A DNA stretch of 64,000 nucleotides. It comes from Nematostella vectensis (lineage: Eukaryota > Cnidaria > Anthozoa > Actiniaria > Edwardsiidae). Positions 9,053 to 18,800 of the stretch are shown here, piece by piece. A program made the translations under genes and the position numbers. How positions within the stretch are numbered: the stretch's first letter is position 1; each line of letters starts with the position of its first letter. The stretch spans positions 9,790,022 through 9,854,021 of the forward strand of contig NC_064045.1 of NCBI RefSeq assembly GCF_932526225.1, given 5' to 3'. The notes beneath the pieces are model-generated. The model was given only the letters and a program-made list of their open reading frames with translations. It did not search any database and had not been told where the DNA came from.

Positions 9053-10825
9053 ACTGAGCCGTTCTTATTTTTGGAGCATTTTAAGGCTGAATATGTTCTT
9101 TACGATGTTCCTAAATTTTAGTGTATACAAAAATATAATACCCAATGAATTATTAGGAAGAGAATTACACTAATGAACAATAGCAACAATAAGGTTGTTC
9201 CTATTAGCACAATTTGCTGGTTCTGCATTTTCGCATCAGGACTAAAAAAGAATTATCAGAATTATCTGAGCCTCGGTATGTTCTTAGCATGTTCTTAAAA
9301 TTTGGTGAAATCTCAGGCTGGACGTTCTTATAAAAACTGTTCTTATTAAAAAAAGAGTGTACTTAACATACTAGCTCTAAACATTTTGACCTGTTTGCGG
9401 AACAGGTAACTACGGAAGCCCATGAGGGCCACTCAAGGTTTTCGTTAACAACCTCTCACCTTTCGGTCACTATTTGCGTTACGCCAACTCACTTTGAGTG
9501 TCACGACAAAGCACTATTTGATTATCGCTTAAAACATTGCAGTTTTAGTTCAGGCCTTTAGTTCACGATTCCGGACTTTGTGTCTCAAAACATTGCACTT
9601 TGTGTCTTGAAAAACTCATTATTTTGACCTTTGCTTAAAACATTTCAGTATATTGTTCGCGACATTCAACTTTGTGCTTGTAACATAGCACTATTTGTCT
9701 ATTGCATAAAATATTTAACTTTGTGCTTCATAAGTTGGGACTTTGTGTCTTAAAAAATATCGCGATTTGCCGAATGCCCAATTTATTTCAGTTTTTGTCT
9801 ATTGCATAAAATATTTACCTTTGTACTTTAGAACTTCATCTCACGAAAACCTTGAGTGGCCCTTATGGGCTTCCTTAGGTAACAGGTGTAAACAGACCTG
9901 GATTGGCGGCTGTGAAGGGACGTAAAGTAACACCATTTTGGACACAATTAACGCTCTCTGGTAGTGACCATTCTCAGTTACAATGACATGACAATGCTTA
10001 CTAACAGTACACACCTAGGGAAACTTGATTCAGAAGCCTCGCTCTTGTGCATTTCGCATAGAAAATCTATTAGAAATATCTAGACGACCTTTAATGAGCT
10101 CAGGGTCTACTAGTTGGGTCTGCTGTCTAATGAAAAACGACAAAACACGTAAAAAATAAGTGTCTACGGACAGAGAAATATTTTGCGGTTAAAAGTCTCC
10201 ACCAGGTTTGGTTTCACCAGGTCAGTGTGGCAAAGGGTGTTATGGACATACTAATAACACAAACACTTTATTGCTGTTGGAGGAGTATATCCACTTCAAT
10301 CATACTTGTTTGCAAGAGGTGTCTAAAACCCTCCCTTGTCCGACGTTGTCGAATACAATATGAGTCTTAATACAGAAGTCTTTTCATGAAGTAGTTCAAC
10401 TATAGTATTTAAAATTGCTAGTATTGCTATAAGAATAAAAACTAAATATCGAAGACACACAACAATCTGTAACTATAATTTGCTTACCTTTCAATTACGA
10501 AAATTCTGTTCCTTCATGCAACAAGGGCAATTTACACATTAACTGAGGCACGACACCTGTTTGGGGTAATTCATTTATTGAAAATACTTGGCCGTGAAAT
10601 GACCAATCACAATGCATCGACAACAAACCGTTAAACATTTAACGACTTGGCAGTAAAATAACCAATTACAATGCATCGACAAGAAACCGTTAAACATTTA
10701 ACTATATCCAAACAAATATACGAAATTTTCGATTCTTTAAATAAATGTTTAACGAGAAATGCTTTAATCTGATGTTTATGTATGTTTAAATAAACTCAAT
10801 AAAAAGGAAAAATGGGTGATCGTCA
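9053..10825. repeat. Dispersed repeat, copy 1 (copy 2 at 44,398-45,630)
   Basis: Apart from an inserted MITE (9411-9877), this runs parallel to 44,398-45,630 over about 1.25 kb in the same orientation. It starts at GCCGTTCTTATTTTTGG and ends at AAACTCAATAAAAA. It includes a stretch (GAAGGGACGTAA...CAGTGACC...TTACTAACAG) similar to the tail of the tRNA-type SINE at 63.8 kb. No coding frame is evident, so it is a non-autonomous repeat of unknown class. Confidence 0.8.
9411..9877. mobile_element. 467-bp MITE with 35-bp TIRs and GGTAAC target duplication
   Basis: The two ends are inverted copies: TACGGAAGCCCATGAGGGCC... against ...GGCCCTTATGGGCTTCCTTA, with 2 mismatches in 35. The element is flanked by GGTAAC at 9405-9410 and 9878-9883. 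The second copy of the host repeat has a single GGTAAC at 44,709-44,714 with matching flanks, an intact empty site. The interior has tandem CTTTGTGTCT/AAAACATT motifs and no gene. Confidence 0.9.
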
Positions 10826-10900
10826 CCTTTAGTATACGTTCTACCCACTGATTTCCCTTCAAAGTCCCTAAGCAGGTGTTTGAGGCTCCTGATTCTGCTT

Positions 10901-10958
10901 AGCCTCCTCCGCGCCGCTCTTAGGGACCGCGCTAAAAAAGAGCGGCGCGTAGAAGGCT
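10901..10958. repeat. Hairpin, about 21-bp arms
   Basis: AGCCTCCTCCGCGCCGCTCT pairs with AGAGCGGCGCGTAGAAGGCT across a 15-nt loop, with two mismatches. A related GC-rich hairpin lies at 42,914-42,975. Confidence 0.75.
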
Positions 10959-11462
10959 AGTGTCACGCAGGAATAAGTCACACATGTAGTGAATTGATAT
11001 TTAGCATCTAGAAATTATATACTGATCGGCTGTCAGCATATTGAAGTCCACGGAACAACTAAAAGAATTTTGTTTAGTTAACCTATCGCGTTTGACGCTC
11101 GCATGGAAATTGCTTAGACAAGCAGTTCATTTTTTTAGCAGATTGACCTTTTGCTCGGGAAACTTATAGGCGTACCGCGTCTCTTTTGTGTACATGACAT
11201 CCGTAGTCAGTAGCAATATTGAAAACATTACGTAAGTCACGGTAGCCCAAGGGTAACCGACTGGCACACCCACATAGGAAGGTCGTCCCTCGTACACCCA
11301 TTGGTTAAACCCTTATCCAAACAGTGCTAAAAGCCCTTTGGGATGTCAGGGTCGGTTATCCTAAAGCACATGCCGTCTTAGTAGCATAAACTATGGGTGC
11401 GTACCGAAGCCCCAAAACTCACTTAAGACACTAAGGACTTGAACAAACTCACACGTGAAAAC
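10959..11462. other. Intergenic sequence, nothing identified
   Basis: No exon, RNA or element recognised. Confidence 0.4.
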
Positions 11463-11937
11463 ACTTGCAAGTATACAAAATTTATGCAAGTATAAAAAAA
11501 TCCATGCAAGTATAAAAAAATCCATGCAAGTATAAAAAAACCCATGCAAGTATACAAAATCCATGCAAGTATAAAAAAACATGCAATTATAAAAAAAAAA
11601 AAAAAAAATACAAAAACCCAAAATACAAAAAAATCCATGCAAGTATACTTGCATGGATTTTGTATACTTGCATGGATTTTTTTATACTTGCATGGATTTT
11701 TTATACTTGCATGGATATTTTATACTGCATGGATTTTGTATACTTGCATGGATTTTTTTATACTTGCATGGATTTTGTATACTTGCATGTTTTTTTTATA
11801 CTTGCATGGATTTTGTATACTTACATGGATTTTGTATACTTGCATGTTTTTCTTTTATACTTGCATGGATTTTGTATACTTGCATGGATTTTTTTTTATA
11901 CTTGCATGGATTTTTTTTATACTTGCATGGATTGTAA
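11463..11937. repeat. Head-to-head inverted minisatellite (about 19-bp unit)
   Basis: Left part (11463-11645) repeats ATCCATGCAAGTATA. The right part (11646-11937) repeats its complement TATACTTGCATGGAT with T-rich spacers, and the two meet in a perfect palindrome (CCATGCAAGTATACTTGCATGG without its outer bases) at about 11,646. Roughly 7-8 left units and 15-16 right units could pair into a long imperfect hairpin. The 'YLHGF' frames are artefacts. Confidence 0.9.
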
Positions 11938-12756
11938 ACTTTATTATATTTTCGTTTCGTATACGTACATTAAAAAAAAAGGCAACGGCCTCAGTAGCAT
12001 TCGATTTCAGGAGAATTCATGAAAACCCTAAAGCGCCGGATTACTTCCTTTAACAACTTCCTTTAACAAACTTCCTTTAACAACCTTAACGAGAAATTGC
12101 GCCGATATTATACGTTCCCATAGCTTTCAACCCAGCTTGTACAGAAATATTGTGAAATCGGGTGAAATACAGTAAATATATGAGAAAAAAACAAAAGAGC
12201 TAATGCGGGTAAATACAGAGAATTCGTATGAACATCATCTCACAAAAATTCGGCTTGTGATGGAGTCCAAGATCTTGTAAACCCCCGCCTAATATGATGC
12301 GGGTGAGTTGACAGCTATGCCTGTATGCGATTCTGCACAAAACCGAGTGACTCAAAGAGTCTATTTCCATGAGCGGTTGATTTTCATTTCATTTTTGGGT
12401 CCAAAATTTCTCTCTTCTCGGGCACCTGTTTATTTCCCGCACCATTTCTCAGTCCTTGGACATTATCCGCCGACACTCCAGAAGGGGTTTATAGCCCCAG
12501 AAATTATGGGAGCCCTGTGCGCAGAGCTGCCGCGCAGTCCTTGAGTACTCTTTACCAATCCTTCGATAAAACCGCTGAAATTTGAAAAAAAATGTTGGCT
12601 CGTTCGTCGCTTGCTTGGTTGCTTTTCGTTGGAGCTGGTTTGTTGTTTTGTTTAAATTCTTAAGCATCTCCTGTTTATCCATATCTTTAGTTCTGAGAAT
12701 GAGTGATAACATCCACTATCGATGAGTGAAGAAAAGTGGAGCAAGTAGAAGCGAAT
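11938..12756. other. 5' flank of the ERI2-like gene
   Basis: This includes the presumed promoter and 5'UTR. I see no convincing TATA box. Sequence is mixed, with an AT-rich half to 12,250 and then moderate GC to the start codon. Confidence 0.4.
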
Positions 12757-12809
12757 ATGGCGAAGTCGAGCTCGTCAAAAAGTTCCATTTCTACCAAGGA
12801 ACTCGCAAA
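12757..12809 (+). CDS. ERI2: ERI2-like exon 1 (start codon)
   Basis: ATG in ATATGGCG opens MAKSSSSKSSISTKELAK. The STKELAK...LGL segment across the first junction resembles the short conserved N-terminus of ERI2 proteins, which supports this start. The donor is AA|GTAGGG, phase 2, a moderately weak site. Confidence 0.75.
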
Positions 12810-15800
12810 GTAGGGATAAAAACAACAACGAATAACTTCGTGATCCGCTATTCGCCGAGATTCTAGAAACAGAGTAATTAAGGCCTAGATTCTAGAAACA
12901 GAGAAATTGAGGCCTCGTGAAATCGTATAAGGTCGTGCAACATGAAATAACGAATTTATTTTATCGTGAAATTCAAACCTTGATTGAACCTCGTGAAAGG
13001 TGGCCTAGTAGCGCTCGATTTCTTTACTGCTTTATTAATGTAATACTTTCGTGACAAATTTAAAAATTAATTCGTAAAATTGTTAAAAAAAAGAACCATG
13101 ATTTGTGATTGCTAATAGTAATGTAATTTTGCTACCCCCTTTGACCCCCTGTTAACTAATGTTCAATACTCTCTCTATTTTACATAGGACACTAGGGTTA
13201 GTCAGCAAATGGTCTTCAGGCAAGAAATCAAGGTCTTCTAAGAGTAAGTTTTCATTTGATTGAAATATTAGATATTTTTTTCAATGAACAAGATGATAAG
13301 TACAGCAGAGCTGCTTTTGATAAGATTCCTAATGCACTAGTCAATTGAAACCCCCACCCCCATGGTCCCGGGGGAGGGTGGGTGGTTAGACTTTGACCCT
13401 GTAACTACCCGATAAGTCATCTGAAATAAACTTTTTTTATCTTTCAAAGCCAATACACTTCAGCGAGTACATTTGCACCAATTACTATGAAGATAACAGT
13501 TACAAAACGATGGAAAAATAAATCATCTTCATCTGGCATTATTTTTTTTAATATTCGTTTTTGCACATGTCGCCACACGCTGATACATGGAATCGCTTGC
13601 TACAGAAGAAATGATATTTGTGACACTATTCACTTGTTCTAAACCCCCACGGTTGGGATAAGTCTTAGAGTTAAAAACTGTCAATTCCCCCACCCCCTCG
13701 GGACAGATTCTCGTTCGAAAGTGCTTTAACCCCCACCTTAACCCCACACTTCCCCGGGACCATGGGGGTGGGGGTTTCAAATGACAAGTGCATAAGCTTC
13801 CACAAGCACAGTTGTTTCTACAGACAACTTATATCCTTATATCCAAGGATGGACAAAAATGCACAAAGGATCATCTAAGAGAAGAAGATTGTTACTTACC
13901 GAAACTAGAGAAATAGGTGTCAGAAAACTAAATCCATATAGAAACACCTTTGTTTTGTACTTTGTCCTGTAACAGCTATACACCATTTTTAATAAATCAT
14001 AAGTCAATAGAATTATAGTATTTGCTAGAATTAACACTACATTGGTGTTTATTTAGGCAATTAATATATTTAGTTCTTTATTTTATTTTTTATTGGAATT
14101 ATAGTATTTGCTAGAATAAACACTGCCTTGGTGTTTATTTAGGCAATTAGTATATTTATTCTTTATTTTTGTTATTTTATTTTTTTTAACAGAACAGCCT
14201 TTCGACTATTTGGTAGTGATAGACTTTGAATCAACATGTTGGAAAGAGAAGAGAAGGAATAGTGCACCAGAAATAAGTAAGTATAATTCTTACCACAGGG
14301 TTTTAAAATATCTAAACGTGAAAGGTATCTGAGATTGTGGATTCATAAAATACATAATAATACTGTAAGCCACACTAGATGCTGGTATGGACATATTTTT
14401 GGATGATGGAATGAGAGCAAAACCAAAAGTTTTGGCAGTTCAGTGTTTGTTTACATCCATATCTGGAATATTTTTGAAGAATATTTTTTTTTAACTTTTT
14501 TTTTTACCAAGAAGGCCTAATGCTGATCGCCTGGGTATAAGGAATTGGAATATGATAGATTTTGTTTAAACAACATGAATCTACCTTACTTGATTAAATA
14601 AGTGCTTCCATTAAATAATTACCACCCTTGAATATAATATAAATAAGTCCCTCCCCCAGACTTTGATGAGTGGGACTGTCAGTTAAAAGGGAAATAATGA
14701 AAAGAATACTACTTGCCATAACATTTTGTTGTTTTTTATGTTATGGATCTGGGAAAATGTTTACTTCTGTTGCATGTCATAAAAAAGCCTTTTTATATAA
14801 ATAAAAAAAACAGACTTTGAAATACTGTAAACAAATGCCACTCTGCACTTTTTCAATCATTTGCAGTATTCCATGTCTAGAGCAGTTAGCCTTGTTTCTG
14901 ATAAAAAAATTTACTTTTTGTTCTAATTCTCAGGTGAGTTTCTTGAATGTACAAAAAACAGACTGAAAACAGATACCTCCCCCCCCCCTATTCTGAGTTT
15001 TATACAGCCCGTCAAAGTCAAACACAGCTGCACCTAGTCAGCGGTATCCAAGCTTTCCAACAGTGCTTTGCGGTCCCCACTTTTAATCTCTCGTCGTTGT
15101 GCTGAAGCAAGCACAAGTTGATGGTTGCTTGTATTTTTCATCAAAAAATACAGCTATGAGCATATTAGGAGAGTGTCTCAGGACATCATGAAGTCTATTG
15201 GGGCATAATTGAGTGCTTTGCTTATGGATATTTGCAAGCAAAGGTGGATTCATGATGATTTTTTCTTGTTTGGCTTTGCCTGGATGAGAAAAAAATTTTC
15301 TAATGAATCACCACAGCTCTCCTAAGTGCTGTCTTTTCTGAAACCAAATTCATTCCAAAATTGTTTACACTGCTATTCTGGGTCTGTATGACCTGGAATT
15401 GATTTGTTTGGCTTCGGGGTGAAAAGACTAAAAAAAAAACATCTGACTTTGGGGAAAGGAGTGTTGACTGGCCCTCCCCTCGTGAATTTCCCTGGATCTC
15501 CCAGAATGCTTTGCAATCCGTAAAGGCATCTTCGTGGTTTTACAAGCCTTCAAGGAGTGGACATTGTGTTTTGAGGCCATGGAAATGAACCTGGAGGATC
15601 AGAATAAAGGTATCTATTTGTGTCTAGAGCTGTGTTTGCTGATCTCTTTCCCTTGTGTGGTATTTTGAGCGTTTTATTGAGAGGGGTGATTCTGCTTTTC
15701 TTTCCTTGTTCGATTTGAAATTTGTCAAAGAACCTGTGCTAATATTTGGCTTAAGAGGAGTTGCCAACACCTTGGTTGGATGCATATCTTCAAGATCATT

Positions 15801-18800
15801 TATCCCTTAGACTGATGCCTGAGTATCTTCATCTTGTTGTGTTTATTTTGCATTTATGAATTTTTTGGGGTGTGGGTACTTCCCAAAGCCGGTACAGGCC
15901 AGTTGAGGGGTCAATGTGTTAATCAGGGCTTCTGGAATTACGCGCTTGTGCGGAAGCGCGTAATTTGGCTTTCTCCGCGTAATCCACAAATTTCCGCGTA
16001 ATCCAGCGTAATTTGGCTAAATTTTAAAGGACAAAACATTTAAGTGCAAAGCTGATGTGTTTTTTTTAGGGTTCTTGCCTCTATTTCTCGTAAAAAAGAA
16101 ACAGATATTCTTCGTAAGAGTGCGATATTTCGAACTGAATTTCGAAAACTAATAAAATGACTAGGCGTTCTTTGCTAAACCGTGAAGGCCTAGGACTAAT
16201 AATAAAATACCTTTTTTAATTGGCTGGTTGCTAGGAGCCAATGAAAACTCTCCTAAGATATTTTCGCGCAAAAATAAACCTTTTCAAGTTATTTCGTGCT
16301 TTCTTTCGGTACAAAATGTAGTTTGGGCGTAACAGTTGGTATTCCGTGTAATTTAGCGCGTAATTCATTAAAGAATCCCGCAAAATTTTGATTTTTAAAG
16401 AAAAATGTATTGCGAAATCCCGCGCAATTTAGCGCGTCATGATTGATTTTCCACGTAATTTAGCGCGTAATTTAGCAAAGAATCCCTCGTAATTTTGAGT
16501 TTTTTTCCTCGTAATTCCAGAAGCCCTGTAATGTTTCTGATAATAAAATGTAGTCTTTCTTATTATCAGTTGAATTTCTTACAGTAGTTGTTAGTTCCTT
16601 TACTGGTGTTTCTAATGATAAAATGATAGTCTTTTTTATTCTCAGTTGAGTTTCTTACAGTAGTTGTTAGTTCCTCTACTGGTGTTTCTGATAATAAAAT
16701 GTGTAAGAGTCTTTTTCTTATTCTCAGTTAAGTTTCTTGAAGTAGTTGTTAGTTCCTCTACTGGTGTTTCTGATAATAAAATGTTATTTTTCATTTTTAC
16801 AGTCTAGTTTTCTGCAATAGTTTTCAGTACCTCTACTTGAGTTTCTGATAATAACATGTTCTTTTTTTCTTATTCTCAGTTGAGTTTCCTGCAGTAGTGG
16901 TCAGTACCTCTACTGGTGAAATAGTCTCAGAGTTTCGACAGTTTGTGTCCCCAACTGAGCACTCACGTCTGAGTGAATTCTGCACCAAACTCACAGGAAT
17001 CACACAGGTACAAACATCAGTTATATGTGACTGACGAATGTTCTTTATAAAGGTGATAGAGCTTAACCCGGGCGTAACAAACTGCCCTAGATAACACGGT
17101 TTCCTAACTTAGCAGTTTATGGACCTTTACCAGGACCTTAAAAAACTGTCCTTGATAATGAGGGCCAAGTAGATACAGGGTTACACTATTAGGTGGTATG
17201 TCTTGTAGTGTTGTTTAAAAGCTAGGCTCATATCTCTACAGTACCAAGTAGATACAGGCGTACCCTAAAGGGCGTGTCTTGAAGTGATGTCTAAAAAATG
17301 GCTTATATCTCTACAGGACCAAGTAGATGCAGGGATTCCTATTGGGGCGTGTCTTGTGCTTTTTTCTCGCTGGTTAAAGGAGCTGCAACAGCTGAAAGGC
17401 ATCAGATTCATGTCTGACATCACGAGACCCAACGGCAGGCCAATAGACCAGGCGAAATGGGCAATGTCTGTCACATGGTCCGGTAAGATTGTGGTGGAAA
17501 GTGAGCCTCAACTTTGAGCAACTCTATGACTATTTCTTTTTCTTACATTGAAAAGATCCTTTGGGCAATCCCATGTTGCGGACATTACATTCAGAGGCTT
17601 AAATTCATATTTTAGATGGCATCCAAATCAACCAGAATGCAGCACATGCTCCAAATTCGCTTCACTTTGGCGCTCTCTAAACTTCTTGTAAACACACACA
17701 CAAAAAGGTTCAAATTTATTCTTTTCTCATAAGCCCCTTATGATTTTTTTCGATACATTGAGGACATTACACTAAAATTAAACCACTCATGCTAGTCTCA
17801 AACTTTGATAGCATTTTGCTGTGATTGATGAAGACTTTCAAGGGAGTAATTATGCTTTCTATACTTAGGAATGATTTAATATTTATCTTGAGCAAAGAAA
17901 AATCTGAAAGGAAAGTATGTGTTGCGGACATTACATTTTAGAAATTGCTTTCTGTCCAAGCTTATGCCATTGATTTTGTGTTGAACAATCTATTCTCTGG
18001 TCATACAAGCTAATTTACAAAAGAAATGATTGTTTTTATGCCTGATAAGAACTAGTTTATGATAATGTTGCTGGTGTTTCTGCAACTGATGCCGAAGCAA
18101 GCACATCCAGAGTAACATGTAACAGTGATGATGATGATGTGGTCTTTGTGAAATAGTATGGAACCCCAAACAGCTGTACAATCACATCTGAGGAAACAAC
18201 CCAACAATGTGATGTTGACATGAGTTCGCCACCTGACCTCCCTACTTCTACCTTTGTGCCCCTTTATGTCCCTTATTCTCTGCCGCAATATGCAATTAAT
18301 GAAGTTGAAGCTGTATTGTAGGGTCTGATACCTTTAAATGGGAAGCTCATTGAAGATGCTGATATCAACAGCTTGGTCAACAACTCTGCTCCTAATTCCC
18401 AGGATATGAGGTTGATAAATTTCATTATTGATACTTATTTAAAGCTCATTGGAATGTCAAGCCAAGAGAACAGTAAGTGCGAACAGCTTATCACACTTTC
18501 ATGGGACTAGATCTCCAACCATGCGATCCCATGTCCCCTTTTTCTCGTCGAAAATTCCAAAACTCCCATCCATCACAGGATAAACCTCCGCGTTAATCTC
18601 CAAATCTCGCTCTAAGCTCAAAAGCAGATCGAACATGAATCCAGAGCAGCAATGCTGTACTTCACGGGTTCTGTTGTCTTTATTTTCTCCGATCTCTTTC
18701 ACGAATCGCGTACAAATGTGAGACAAGGAACATTGAGGATCGGTAACCTCTTTCAAACCAACGAAGTGGTCTATCTCTGTCGCTACAACACACAAAGTCT

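Noticed and set aside
8674-9054. Gly-rich frame on the minus strand
   Set aside because: Runs through a poly-C tract inside a MITE-like element.
11391-12053. 'YLHGFFYTCMDF' repeat frames on both strands
   Set aside because: Translation of the TATACTTGCATGGAT minisatellite.
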